This document shows, piece after piece, positions 19,172 through 27,772 of a DNA stretch of 64,000 nt. Below the pieces are notes generated by a model, which worked only from the letters and a program-made list of their open reading frames with translations, searched no databases and was not told the origin of the DNA. The number at the start of each line of letters is the position of its first letter. Positions within the stretch are counted from its first letter, which is position 1. The stretch lies in the NCBI GenBank assembly GCA_038330085.1, contig JBBQNP010000007.1:1-64000 (forward strand). Direction: 5' to 3'. Both the position numbers and the translations under genes were made by a program. Source of the DNA: JAEUIA01 sp038330085. GTDB taxonomy: Bacteria; Planctomycetota; UBA1135; GCA-002686595.

Positions 19172-19672
19172 TCAGTGCATACGGAAGTCGCCCTTCTTGT
19201 CGTCGTGCGTCGTCTCGACGAGCTGCCAGCCGTCGTCTCCGTTCACGAGCTGTCCGATCAAGCCGAACTCCCATCTCGTGCTCTGCGCACCAGCGCTCGT
19301 GTCGATGATCTTGATCGTGCAACCCAAGTGCGCATGCTTCTTGTCGGCGGGGTCGATTTCGATCGCGAGGGTGTCGGGCACGACCTCTGCGCGGAGAGGG
19401 AACGCGCGCGTCTTCGGGTCTTTCTCGGTGAAGAATGCCCCCGCAGCGCCCCCGCGCACGTCGTCACGATGAGCACCCGAGGACTGGTCGACGAAATCGC
19501 GCGCGATGAAGTCGAGGATCGGAGACATGCGGGTGTTGTTGAAGCCCTCGCAAGCGTCTTCGAGCTTCCAGCGGATCAACGTCTCGTTGGACGCGAACGC
19601 ATGCACGAGCGCGCGGCCGCCGAACCAGACGATCGACAGCGCGATCAGGACGAAGGCGAACTTCTTGACCAT
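19172..19672 (-). CDS. Small membrane-anchored protein of unknown function
   Basis: 166 residues from ATG 19672. One N-terminal hydrophobic helix (KKFAFVLIALSIVWFGGRAL) acts as signal or anchor. The remaining 140 residues form a small alpha+beta domain beginning KLEDACEGFNNTRMSPILDFIARDFVDQSSG and ending WRFEGL-type strands with DGWQLVETTH. That layout, an N-terminal helix pair followed by strands with a terminal W-x-L-x-E, recalls NTF2/SnoaL-like folds. No catalytic residues are evident. Codon choice is GC-rich and like its neighbours. It starts 120 bp from the divergent secreted protein at 19793. The fold call is tentative and no function is proposed. Confidence 0.7.
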   Translation of the reverse strand: MVKKFAFVLIALSIVWFGGRALVHAFASNETLIRWKLEDACEGFNNTRMSPILDFIARDFVDQSSGAHRDDVRGGAAGAFFTEKDPKTRAFPLRAEVVPDTLAIEIDPADKKHAHLGCTIKIIDTSAGAQSTRWEFGLIGQLVNGDDGWQLVETTHDDKKGDFRMH

Positions 19673-19792
19673 GCGCGCGCGATCCTACGTGACGCTCGTG
19701 GGATCTCGTCACGCCGAACGGCCCAGCGAAGGATGAGATGTGTGGGTAGACTCGCGAGCGGTCCCCCCGCCACCGCTCTCGGAGATCCTCTC

Positions 19793-20824
19793 GTGCACAA
19801 ACTATTGTCTGCATTCGTTCTCGCCGCTTTCGCGCTTCCCGCAGCTGCTCAGATCGTCCCTGTCGCTCCGTTCACCGGCGACGCAGCCGAGAACTTCGAG
19901 GCGCAGCCGCCGCAGAACGGCGTGCAGTGTCTCCTGCCGCGCATCTTCGGGGAGCGCGCCGACCTGTGCGCGGCGTCGGGCCTCGGCCTCGGTGTCGCAG
20001 GAGGGTTCGGCCTGAGCGGGACGATCTTCGCGCACAGCGGCGTGCAGTGCGCGGCCGACGGCACCGCGGGGATGGTGATCACGTTCGACGCCCCCGTCCA
20101 GTCGTTCGGCGGCTGGTTCGGAACGATCGCGAGCAGCTCGAACGGCAGCGCCCGCTTCTACGACTCCGGCAACGCGTTGATCGGCATGCAACCGATCGCA
20201 GCGACCGCGTGCATGGTGAACTGCGGCTGGACCTGGAACGGATGGAACGTGAGCAGCGGCCCGCTCATCAAGCACATCGAGCTCGGCACAGGCAACGGTT
20301 CCGGCGCGGGGCTCGCGCTCGACGACCTCGTCGCACAGTTCGGAGCGCTTGCGACCGGCACGCCCTTCTGCAGCGGCGACGGTTCCGCTCACGCTTGTCC
20401 CTGCAACAACACGAGCGCGGACGCGCCGCGCGGCTGCCTCAACTCGAGCGGACACGGTGCGCGCCTCACGGCCGGCGGCGTTGCGAGCCTCACGAGCGAT
20501 TCAGTCGTGCTGTACGCGTCGGACATGGGCGCTTCGAGCCCGCATCTTTTCTTCCAGGGCACGAACCAGGTCGCCATCGGCGCACAAGTGTTCGGCGACG
20601 GACTGCGCTGCGCGGGCGGCTCGATCGTGCGTCTGGCCGAGCGCACGAGCGTGAACGGCACGTCGCACTATCCGGGCTCGACCGATCCAGAGTTGCACGT
20701 GCGTGGACAGATCATGTCACCGGGCGTGCGCACGTATCAGGTGTGGTACCGCGACCCGGCGACGTTCTGCACGACGCTGCCGTTCAACCTGACGAACGGA
20801 TACGAAATCACCTGGCAGTCATAG
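19793..20824 (+). CDS. Secreted protein with Cys-rich C-terminal module
   Basis: 343 residues from GTG 19793. Signal peptide HKLLSAFVLAAFALPAAAQ. The N-terminal 180 residues form a beta-sandwich-like region with FGGWFGTIAS and a C-x-x-C-type pair (ACMVNCGW). The C-terminal 160 residues start TGTPFCSGDG and carry ACPCNN, RGCLNSSGHG, LFFQGTNQ, FGDGLRCAGG and TYQVWYRDPATFC, ending FNLTNGYEITW. The same module ends the three tandem proteins at 27773-33341. It is a planctomycete-type surface or secreted module of unknown function. The signal and the conserved Cys suggest an extracellular, disulphide-stabilised protein. Confidence 0.8.
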   Translation: MHKLLSAFVLAAFALPAAAQIVPVAPFTGDAAENFEAQPPQNGVQCLLPRIFGERADLCAASGLGLGVAGGFGLSGTIFAHSGVQCAADGTAGMVITFDAPVQSFGGWFGTIASSSNGSARFYDSGNALIGMQPIAATACMVNCGWTWNGWNVSSGPLIKHIELGTGNGSGAGLALDDLVAQFGALATGTPFCSGDGSAHACPCNNTSADAPRGCLNSSGHGARLTAGGVASLTSDSVVLYASDMGASSPHLFFQGTNQVAIGAQVFGDGLRCAGGSIVRLAERTSVNGTSHYPGSTDPELHVRGQIMSPGVRTYQVWYRDPATFCTTLPFNLTNGYEITWQS

Positions 20825-20947
20825 ACGGAGTTCGGCGGAGTCGCGGGGTCGAGCTTCGAAGCCTGCGATCCGCCGCTCACCATCCCACGACACGCCGGCT
20901 CGATCCGAGCCTCTCGAGCGACAATCCAGGCGCTCGAGCGGCCGAAC

Positions 20948-21652
20948 TCAGCTCTGCGGCACCGCGCGGAGCAAGGTGATCTTCTGCCAGATGCCTTGCC
21001 GCAAGTTGGTCGTCAATCGCTCCAGGTCGTTGACGGCATCGATCACGATCGGATCCGTCGAGCTCTGCGCATAGAGCGCCGCCACCTTGGCGGTCAGGGA
21101 CAGCATCTCGGAGCAGTAGTCCAAATAGCGCGTCAGCTCGAACGCGCCGAGATGTCGCGAAGGCCGGGATCCCGCGGGAGGAGTCGACGATGCAGACGAC
21201 ACGAGCGTCGGGTCCTTGGTCAGCTGATGCATGTCGATCACGTGGACGATCGATCGCAGCTCGTGCAGGTCCTCGAGGGCGCGCGTGCGTTTCGCGCGAC
21301 CCTCGATCGTGACGAGGAACAGAGTGCCCGCGCCGACGAGCACCGTGATGTTGACGACGGCCTCGAGCCCCTGCAGCCGTCCGAACATGTCGGGCGTCGC
21401 CTGCTTCGTAGCGATTGCGCTCACGACCAGCCCCAAGAGGAGCGCGCCCAACAGCAGCAGCGCTCCGACACCCAGACGCAGTCGCCAGTTGGGCAGCGCC
21501 AACTTGCGCGCTCGCTCCGTGTTGGCTTGGGCGAGGGACTCGATCTCGGCGCACACGCGCCCGAGCCCTGACTCGGGGAAGCGCGCGACGATGCGCCCGT
21601 GGAGCGTGGTGATCGTTTCGACGATCTTGCTCGAGTCGAGTGTGCGGTACAT
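20948..21652 (-). CDS. Two-helix membrane protein of unknown function
   Basis: 234 residues from ATG 21652 (MYRTLDSSKIVETI); the frame continues upstream to 21784 without clear coding character. Residues 1-50 are soluble helix. Two strong transmembrane segments follow, LRLGVGALLLLGALLLGLVVSA and VVNITVLVGAGTLFLVTI, then a C-terminal cytoplasmic helical region of about 120 residues (LHELRSIVHVIDMHQLTKD, RYLDYCSEMLSLTAKVAALYA, LERLTTNLRQG). The layout resembles small membrane proteins with a coiled or helical output domain. Nothing catalytic is seen. It lies downstream of the PIN toxin gene on the same strand with a 109-bp gap. Confidence 0.7.
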   Translation of the reverse strand: MYRTLDSSKIVETITTLHGRIVARFPESGLGRVCAEIESLAQANTERARKLALPNWRLRLGVGALLLLGALLLGLVVSAIATKQATPDMFGRLQGLEAVVNITVLVGAGTLFLVTIEGRAKRTRALEDLHELRSIVHVIDMHQLTKDPTLVSSASSTPPAGSRPSRHLGAFELTRYLDYCSEMLSLTAKVAALYAQSSTDPIVIDAVNDLERLTTNLRQGIWQKITLLRAVPQS

Positions 21653-21761
21653 GGACGCTGGAATCTCGAGCAGGAGATTAGCGTCCGCTCGAGCCCGGAG
21701 CCGGGAGACGTTTACCGGCGTGCGCGACGTTCTCGAGCGTCGAGGCCTTGCAAGGTGCGGG

Positions 21762-22199
21762 TCAGCGACGGAACCCTTCGGCACGTCGAAGGACCCGCAC
21801 CCCGCGGCCGCTGAGCGTCGCGACGAACGGCGCCGGTTGGCGCTTCGTCAGTCGGATCATGGCGCCGAGGTGGGAGACGAATTGGCTCGCCATTTCGTCG
21901 CCGCTGAGGTTCCTGCGGGTGAGGATGAACACACGCACGTTGGCTGCCGCCACGGCGCGCATTTCATTCGGCCGCGCTCTGAGCGAGTCCTTCGTGGGGA
22001 CGACCCATTCGCGAGCTCCAACGACGGTCAGCCACTCGTCGTCGGGGGCATCCGGTTCGAAGTGATCCGCATGAGACTCGACGCGTGCTCCCGCGCCTCG
22101 CGGTGCCTCGACGACCTTGCGACTGCCCAGCGAGCGATCGACGAAGAAGACGGGATCAGGCTGCGCGCCGGTCTTCGAAGCGAAGTGCTTCCTGGACAT
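21762..22199 (-). CDS. PIN-like (DUF5615-type) toxin of a type II TA pair
   Basis: 145 residues. Core motifs are VFFVDRSLGSRKVVEA (Asp 21), PDDEWLTVVG (acidic cluster 53-55) and EWVVPTKDSLRA (Asp 71), the acidic triad of PIN-like nucleases that cut RNA with Mg. The fold matches the DUF5615-like PIN subgroup that pairs with DUF433 proteins. It starts at ATG 22199, 44 nt inside the upstream antitoxin gene, so translation is coupled and antitoxin is made first. The C-terminal FVATLSGRGVRVL is the usual final strand. The target RNA is unknown. Confidence 0.8.
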   Translation of the reverse strand: MSRKHFASKTGAQPDPVFFVDRSLGSRKVVEAPRGAGARVESHADHFEPDAPDDEWLTVVGAREWVVPTKDSLRARPNEMRAVAAANVRVFILTRRNLSGDEMASQFVSHLGAMIRLTKRQPAPFVATLSGRGVRVLRRAEGFRR

Positions 22200-22878
22200 C
22201 CGCGAGCTTGCTCCCGTAATCCTCCGCGATCTCCTGCATGTCCTCGCCCGCCAGCCACCGCTCGTGGAGGACCGAAGTCGGAACGCCAGTGCCGCTGAGG
22301 CAGGGACGCCCGAACTGCACGCGCGGATCGATGACCACGCTGGTGGGCGCTTTCTGCGCGCTCGCGGGTTGGTCCTCGCGGATCGTGCGCGTGAACGGAT
22401 ACAGGCGCAGCGGTGCGCCCGCGGAACTCCTCTCGATCCGCTCGAGGTGCGCGCGTACGAGTTCCTCGGAGACGAGCTGACCGTGCTCGGAAGCGCTGAC
22501 GAGCTTTCCCAGGTGTTCGATGAGCAGGGCAGATCCCTCGGTCAACATTTCGCGACGCGCTAGGGGATGCGGATCTTGGAACCGCGCACTCAAGTACCGC
22601 ACGGCTTCGCGAACCTGCGGCAGGGGCACGCCGTGCTTGCGTCGGACCGCGGCCAGCACGAAGACCTCGGTCACGTTCACGAAGGAGAGCAACTTGTTCG
22701 CGCGATCCGCGGGATGCAGAACGGACTCGAATCCTCGCTGTCCGAAGAACCAAGCGCGGACGGTGCTGTGGGGAAGGCTCAGCCAATCCGCACACTCGCG
22801 CAACGTGCAGAACGGGATCATCGACGGCTCTTCGCCGCCGTAGATGTCAACCGAGCCAGGTTCCGGGTTGGAGGTCAT
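22156..22878 (-). CDS. MerR-type HTH plus DUF433 antitoxin
   Basis: 240 residues from ATG 22878. Residues 20-50 (FCTLRECADWLSLPHSTVRAWFFG) are a MerR-like helix-turn-helix. A helical middle follows (VTEVFVLAAVRRKHGVPLPQVREAV). The C-terminal 75 residues are DUF433: VVIDPRVQFGRPCLSGTGVPTSVLHERWLAGEDMQEIAEDYG. DUF433 neutralises DUF5615-type PIN toxins; the added HTH suggests it also represses its own operon. It is longer than the usual bare DUF433 antitoxin of about 75-100 residues. The stop lies 44 nt inside the toxin gene. Its start is 78 bp from the kinase stop on the same strand, so read-through from the kinase gene is possible. Confidence 0.82.
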   Translation of the reverse strand: MTSNPEPGSVDIYGGEEPSMIPFCTLRECADWLSLPHSTVRAWFFGQRGFESVLHPADRANKLLSFVNVTEVFVLAAVRRKHGVPLPQVREAVRYLSARFQDPHPLARREMLTEGSALLIEHLGKLVSASEHGQLVSEELVRAHLERIERSSAGAPLRLYPFTRTIREDQPASAQKAPTSVVIDPRVQFGRPCLSGTGVPTSVLHERWLAGEDMQEIAEDYGSKLADVQEALRFEDRRAA

Positions 22879-22955
22879 GCAGAGGAATTCGACGAGACGA
22901 GGATAGGGCCAGACGCCCCTGGCCACCAATATCGCTGCCCGCAAACGGCCCGCGA

Positions 22956-25070
22956 TCAACCCGCGAGCTGCTGGAACTCCGGCAAGCCGCGCAAGACGTC
23001 GAGGTCGGTGTTCCGCACCAGCTCGCTCTGGATGAAGAAGCCGCGGTGTTGCGCTTGGTTCAGCGCTTCGACGGCCTCGGGCAGATCGCCGACGATCGCG
23101 TACACGCACGCGGAATGGAACGCGGTGTAGCCGTCCTTCGGTGACAGCTCGCGCGCCTTCGCGACCTGAGCGCGCGCTTCGTCGGCGAGCCCCATCCGGC
23201 CTTGCAACATCGCCAGGTGCAAGCGCGCTTCCTGGTTGTCGGGCACCTTAGCCAAGTGCTGGCGCGCGACGCCGATGCCCTGATCAGCGATCTGGATCGC
23301 TTCTTCGTAGCGGTTCAGTCGTTGGAGCACGCAGTACAAGTGGTCGTAGCTCGCGATGTGCGTCGGCTTGAGCGCGATCGCGCGCTGGAACATCGGCGCA
23401 GCGTTCTTGAAGTTGCCGGCGCGCGCTCTCACCGCTCCGAGCAGCCTGTGCGCGAGCCACTCGTTGCGGTCGAGCTGCAACGCCAGCTGGTACTCGCGCT
23501 GCGCATCCGTCGAATGCCCCGACAAGTGCCACGCGAAACCGAGCGACGTGTGCGCTTCGGCCGAGTTCGGTTCGAGCACGAGCGCGCGCGCCGCGTTCTC
23601 GCGCGCTTCGTCGAGGAACGTCGTGTCGCCGTCCCAGTACAAGTACTTGCGCACCATCGCCTCGGCCAGACCCGCGTACGCGATCGCGCAGTACGGATCG
23701 GCGTCGAGCGCGCGACGGAAGCTCGAAATCGAAGCCAACAAGTGCTTCGTCGTCCCGCGGTGCAGGATCTCGTGCGCGTGCGCGGCGTGCTGGCGGCTGA
23801 CCTCGACGTTGCGCTTGAACGTGTCCATCGGGCGCATCGAGATGTCGGACAAGCGCTTGCGCACCGTCCTCACCGCGCCGCGCACCAGACCCGCTTGCAG
23901 GTCCCAGTCGTCCTCGCCCTTGTACTCGATGCGGTCCTTCCACATCTCGCGCAGCTTCGGCGCGGAGCCGTTCTTCTTCTCGTACTGCTCGAGGAACATG
24001 TCGAGCCCGCCCGCGTTGTTGACCACCGACAGTTGCAACCGCAGCGCGAAGTCGAAGGGCTTGTCGTGCGGCAGCTCTTCCTGATCGCTCGTCTCGACCG
24101 TCAGGCCGCGCACGCGCTGCAGCTCGCTCGTCAGGTCGCGACGCAGCGACCCGGCGAGCACGCTGCAGTCGTCCGTGTTCTCGCCGCCGCACAAGATGCG
24201 CGGGATCACGATCGCGCCCGACACGCCCGTGCCGTTCGAGCTGCCGTTCGTCGAGCCCATGCCGTCCGCGACCGCAGCCAGCGCACCGTGCGCAGAATCT
24301 GCATCCGGATAGCGGTCTTCCGGCCGCGCCTGCAGGCACTTCAAGATGAACTGTTCGAGCGCCGGCGGAAAACCGAGGCGCACTTCCGACGGCCGACGCG
24401 GCTTGCCGTCGAGGATCGCCATGCACACTTCGGGGAAGCTCTTGCCGGGGAACGGCAAGGCTCCCGTCATCGAGTGGTAGAAGACCGAGCCGAGCGCGAA
24501 CACGTCCGAGCGCGCGTCCAGCTCGTCGCCGCGCACCTGCTCGGGGCTCATGTACAACACCGTGCCGACGAGCATGCCGTGCTGCGTGATGTTGGCTTCG
24601 TCGCGTGCGCGCGCGATGCCGAAGTCCAAGAGCTTCACGGCGCCGTCGTCCTGCACCATGATGTTGCCCGGCTTCAAGTCGCGGTGGATCAAGTGCGAGC
24701 GGTGCACCAGCGCCAACGCGTTCGACACCGCGAGTGCGATGCGCAGACACTCTTCGTAGCCGAGCGTCTGATCCTTGATGATCCGATCGAGGGTGCGGCC
24801 CTCCAGATACTCCATCGCGATGTAGGACTGCCCGCCCTCCTTGCCGTACTCGTAGACGGTCGCAATCGAGGGGTGCATGAGGTTGCTGGTGTGCTTGGCC
24901 TCGCGCTGGAACCGCTCGTCCGCCGCCGGGTCGATCTCGACGTGGGAGCGCAGGATCTTCAGGGCCACCCGGCGCCCCAACTGCAGGTCTATGGCCTTGT
25001 ACACCTCCGAGAGGGGGCCTTCCCCGAGCTTGTCGGTCTCGGGTTCGAACTCGAAGTGGGCGAACTTCAT
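22956..25070 (-). CDS. Ser/Thr protein kinase with TolB-like and TPR domains
   Basis: 704 residues, no transmembrane segment. Kinase at about 10-265: glycine loop LGEGPLSEVYKA (one Gly replaced), VALKIL with K38, HRDLKPGN (D131), DFG at 149-151 and an APE-equivalent MSPEQ. A Gly/Ser/Asn/Thr linker follows at 270-285. Residues about 290-400 (LAGSLRRDLTSELQRVRGL, FDFALRLQLSV, ...AVRTVRKRL) match the TolB-like domain found in TPR-linked cyclases and kinases. The C-terminus from 430 holds about six TPRs. It is a typical bacterial Hanks-type kinase with protein-binding repeats, probably cytoplasmic signalling. The glycine loop lacks the third Gly, but lysine, HRD and DFG are intact, so activity is expected. 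Confidence 0.93.
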   Translation of the reverse strand: MKFAHFEFEPETDKLGEGPLSEVYKAIDLQLGRRVALKILRSHVEIDPAADERFQREAKHTSNLMHPSIATVYEYGKEGGQSYIAMEYLEGRTLDRIIKDQTLGYEECLRIALAVSNALALVHRSHLIHRDLKPGNIMVQDDGAVKLLDFGIARARDEANITQHGMLVGTVLYMSPEQVRGDELDARSDVFALGSVFYHSMTGALPFPGKSFPEVCMAILDGKPRRPSEVRLGFPPALEQFILKCLQARPEDRYPDADSAHGALAAVADGMGSTNGSSNGTGVSGAIVIPRILCGGENTDDCSVLAGSLRRDLTSELQRVRGLTVETSDQEELPHDKPFDFALRLQLSVVNNAGGLDMFLEQYEKKNGSAPKLREMWKDRIEYKGEDDWDLQAGLVRGAVRTVRKRLSDISMRPMDTFKRNVEVSRQHAAHAHEILHRGTTKHLLASISSFRRALDADPYCAIAYAGLAEAMVRKYLYWDGDTTFLDEARENAARALVLEPNSAEAHTSLGFAWHLSGHSTDAQREYQLALQLDRNEWLAHRLLGAVRARAGNFKNAAPMFQRAIALKPTHIASYDHLYCVLQRLNRYEEAIQIADQGIGVARQHLAKVPDNQEARLHLAMLQGRMGLADEARAQVAKARELSPKDGYTAFHSACVYAIVGDLPEAVEALNQAQHRGFFIQSELVRNTDLDVLRGLPEFQQLAG

Positions 25071-25214
25071 GGTGGAGGGAGCAGCTTACGGCCAGGAGAT
25101 CCTATCGGAACGACGCGCTCCGGTTGCGCAGCGTCTTTCGTCCCCATTCCAGGCGTGCGGGCCCCCGGAGACCCCTCTCTGGCGGCAGGGGACCATGGTT
25201 GGCACAACAGCGCC

Positions 25215-25985
25215 ATGTCCAAGACGATCGGATCCGACCCCGAGCCGCCCTCGAAGGCGGAGCTCGTGCCCTTCGAGGAGGGCGATTTCCACTCCCTCTC
25301 GCCCGGCTTGGCGCGCGATCCGCAGTTCAACGACCGGAGGTTGGTCCTGCGGCGCAAGCTCGGGTCGCTGTCCAAGGTGTTCGCGGCGGAGGCGAAGGCG
25401 GCCGGGCTCGAGCTCGACGTGCGCACGAGCCTGCATGCGCCCAGCTCCTTCAACCACAATCAGGTCAAGCGGATCTGGACCTACGCGTGTCGCACGAAGG
25501 CGGAGAAGAAGCGGCTCAAGGGCGAGATCGGCGCGGACCTCGCCAAGGATCTCGATGCGGCGTATCGCAATGCCTATCTGTGTGTCGCGGTCGAGAGCGA
25601 TGCGCTCGAGGTGTCCTTGCGGATTCACGCGGATGCGTGGTTCGACGGCGCGAACTTGATGAACCGGGTGAAGAAGGAGGGGACCGAAGGCTGGAAGACA
25701 GAGCTCAATCGGTTGGAGGGATTCCGGTTGAAGCTTGGCGATTGGAAGGGCGAGTGGCCGTGCGGTGCGTTGACGCGCGAGAAGCTCGAGGAGTTCTTGA
25801 AGTACTACAAGCCGGCCGAGCACGCGCTCAGCGTGGAGCGTCGGTGGCCGGCGGTTGCAGCGACGAGGTCCGCGCTGTTTGCGCCGGAGGTGCCGCGGAT
25901 GCTGGTCGAGGAGATGAAGCGGCTGATTCCGCTGTATCGCTTCACGGCCTGGTCGCAGGAGAGCGACCACTTGTTCACAAAATAA
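25215..25985 (+). CDS. Conserved hypothetical protein, about 256 residues
   Basis: 256 residues from ATG 25215. It is soluble, with no signal peptide. It begins with acidic SKAELVPFEEGDFHSLSPGLARDP, then basic helices (NDRRLVLRRKLGSLSKVFAAEAK) and a central alpha+beta region with LRIHADAWFDGANLMNR. Near the C-terminus LYRFTAWSQESDHLF is strongly aromatic. I do not recognise the family. Codon use is GC-rich and native. It diverges from the kinase gene with a 144-bp gap and converges on the thioredoxin gene across the large nested palindrome. No function is proposed. Confidence 0.75.
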   Translation: MSKTIGSDPEPPSKAELVPFEEGDFHSLSPGLARDPQFNDRRLVLRRKLGSLSKVFAAEAKAAGLELDVRTSLHAPSSFNHNQVKRIWTYACRTKAEKKRLKGEIGADLAKDLDAAYRNAYLCVAVESDALEVSLRIHADAWFDGANLMNRVKKEGTEGWKTELNRLEGFRLKLGDWKGEWPCGALTREKLEEFLKYYKPAEHALSVERRWPAVAATRSALFAPEVPRMLVEEMKRLIPLYRFTAWSQESDHLFTK

Positions 25986-25990
25986 CGGGC

Positions 25991-26166
25991 GGTGCCTGGG
26001 TCGCGCCGTGGGTATTCCCGCGGAGCGTGCCTGGCACCACCCGTTTCACCGGCCTTGCCGGGACTGGAGGCAGCACGGGCAGTCCGTGACGAACACACGG
26101 ACTGTCGGGGAAGGTGGCGGTGCCAGGCACCCGCCGCGGGAATACCCACGGCGCGTTCCAGGCACC
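25991..26166. repeat. Large nested inverted repeat (GGTGCC family) between convergent genes
   Basis: A 176-bp nested palindrome. The outer arm GGTGCCTGG (25991-25999) pairs with CCAGGCACC (26158-26166). A perfect 22-bp arm, 26002-26023, pairs with 26134-26155. The next arm GTGCCTGGCACC (26027-26038) pairs with GGTGCCAGGCAC (26119-26130). The inner loop contains CAGTCCGTG and CACGGACTG, a further 9-bp hairpin. It fills the gap between the convergent genes ending at 25985 and 26181. Single-stranded or transcribed, it could fold into one long multi-stem hairpin. Either a terminator or a mobile miniature element is possible. Confidence 0.85.
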
Positions 26167-26180
26167 ACCACCCCCGTTTT

Positions 26181-27350
26181 TCAGCCCTTGGTCTTCTTGG
26201 CCTGCGCGTCCTTGAACTCTTCGAGCGACTTCTCGAGGTCCTTCTTCAGCTTCTCGTTGTCGCCGCTCTTCGCGACCGCGCGCGTCTCCGTCTCGACCGC
26301 CTTGTCGAGATCACCCTTCAAGAACCACGCGCGCGCCAGCGTGTCGAGCATCGCCGGGTCCTCGTTCTTCTTGATCTCGTTCGCACGCTTCGCGAGCGTC
26401 AGCGCGAAGTCCACGTCGCGGTTGTCGATCTGGCTCTCCGGATCGACGATCGTCCACGCGATCGCGTTCAACGCATCCAAGCTCGGATCCTTGGCGGCCG
26501 CGTACCACGCCTTCGCATCCGTGTACGCCTTGGCCGAATCCTTCATTTGGAACGCTGTGACCTGGAACTTCCCGGCGACATACCCGCCGAACTTCTCGCC
26601 GTCGAGCGCGATGAGCTTGTCCATCTGCGCGAGGACGCCGTCCCAGTCCTTCTTCTGACCGGCTGCGTCCATCGCCCCCATGATCGGCTTCGACTGCGCC
26701 TCGATCTCGATGTCCTTCTTGTAGCCGGCAGCGAGCGCCTTGATGTCGTGCTTGTTCGCCATCACGGACTCGAGCGTCTTCTCGATCTGCATCGGGTGGC
26801 CGATGTAGGCGATCATTCCGTTCTGATCGACGAGGAACGAGCACGGGATGCCGCCCTGCTCGGCTGCTTCCATGTACGCCTCGTTCGTCGAGCGGTCCTT
26901 GTCCCACGCGACCGTGTACCCCATCCCGTCGCCCTTGTCGGCGACCATCTTCTCGGCCTTCTCGAGCGTGTTGCCGCGCTTGTCGAGCGCCGAAACGCCG
27001 ATCACGGTCAGGCCTTGTGCGGCGAACTTCTTCTGCAGCTCGCTGATGTGCGGCATGCTCGCGATGCACGGCGGGCACCACGTCGCCCAGAACTCGACCA
27101 TGTAGACCTTGCCCTTTTCGAAAGCGGGCACGGGCTGACCCTTGATCCACTTCTCGATCGAGAGCGCCGGCGCCTTGCTGCCCACGACGAGCGCGGGGAG
27201 CTTGACCTCGGGCTTCTCGTCGGCGTCACCGGCCTTCGGTGTCTGGCCTGCTTTCGCCGCTTGGCCTGCTTGTGCGAAGGCGGGAACGGTCGTGAACGAG
27301 GCGAGGCCGAGCAGAAGGGCTGCTTGGGCGGACAGACGGAGGATGGACAT
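26181..27350 (-). CDS. Exported TlpA-like thioredoxin with TPR-type C-terminus
   Basis: 389 residues. ATG 27350 is chosen for its GGAG at 27357-27360, 6 nt upstream, and a clean signal peptide (SILRLSAQAALLLGLASF...PAFAQA). The thioredoxin domain at about 55-190 has VYMVEFWATWCPPCIASMPH, the redox-active WCPPC, and the cis-Pro region GGIPCSFLVD. The C-terminal 190 residues are helical repeats (AKAWYAAAKDPSLDALNAIAW, AMLDTLARAWFLKGDLDKAV), TPR-like. TlpA/ResA proteins reduce disulphides in the periplasm or on exported apocytochromes. It is divergent from the secreted-protein cluster at 27773, whose Cys-rich C-terminal modules could be clients; that link is inference. Confidence 0.88.
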   Translation of the reverse strand: MSILRLSAQAALLLGLASFTTVPAFAQAGQAAKAGQTPKAGDADEKPEVKLPALVVGSKAPALSIEKWIKGQPVPAFEKGKVYMVEFWATWCPPCIASMPHISELQKKFAAQGLTVIGVSALDKRGNTLEKAEKMVADKGDGMGYTVAWDKDRSTNEAYMEAAEQGGIPCSFLVDQNGMIAYIGHPMQIEKTLESVMANKHDIKALAAGYKKDIEIEAQSKPIMGAMDAAGQKKDWDGVLAQMDKLIALDGEKFGGYVAGKFQVTAFQMKDSAKAYTDAKAWYAAAKDPSLDALNAIAWTIVDPESQIDNRDVDFALTLAKRANEIKKNEDPAMLDTLARAWFLKGDLDKAVETETRAVAKSGDNEKLKKDLEKSLEEFKDAQAKKTKG

Positions 27351-27633
27351 GTTGGACTCCAACGGGGTGAGCAGTGCCGGCTCATGGCCGGACCGATGAG
27401 GATGCGGGCGCCAGCTTACGACGCGATTCGGGACGATTCAGCGTCCGCCGGGGCTCGAACGGCAGAATCCAGGTCAAATGTGGGCCTCGCTGCACGCCTG
27501 CACGTGTTCCCGGCACCTTCAAGACCAGAACGCGGCGCCCGAGTGCGCGGGAGTGCACGCTGCCTCGTCAGACTTGGAACAGGTGTTCGTTCGGCGCGGA
27601 CGGAATGCGCGAGTTGAGGTAGCTTGAAGTGAC

Positions 27634-27698
27634 ATCGGTATCCGCGGGCGCGTCGCGACGCACGCCCGCGCTGCGGATGCGCTTCCTCTATGACCGAT
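27634..27698 (+). promoter_or_regulatory. Structured 5' leader of the first tandem secreted protein
   Basis: Upstream of the GTG at 27773 the DNA can fold: ATCGGT (27634-27639) pairs with ACCGAT (27693-27698), enclosing a perfect 8-bp stem CGCGGGCG (27643-27650) with CGCCCGCG (27663-27670). The same leader, about 150 nt with the same core GGGCGCGTCGCGACGCACGCC, lies before the second paralogue at 29645-29723, where the outer stem is shifted but still paired. It may be a 5' UTR structure. A duplication that merely carried the upstream DNA is also possible. Confidence 0.45.
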
Positions 27699-27772
27699 CG
27701 GCCCTGACCGTCCAGGGCAAGCGCTTCCACGCGTGTCTGCAAGTCGTCGCCCAAGCTCAAATCAGGAATCCC

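Noticed and set aside
23202..25985. A 927-residue open frame on the plus strand across the kinase gene
   Set aside because: It is antisense to the clear kinase and its translation is Arg/Val/His-rich with no domain. Only its last 256 residues, from ATG 25215, are a plausible gene.
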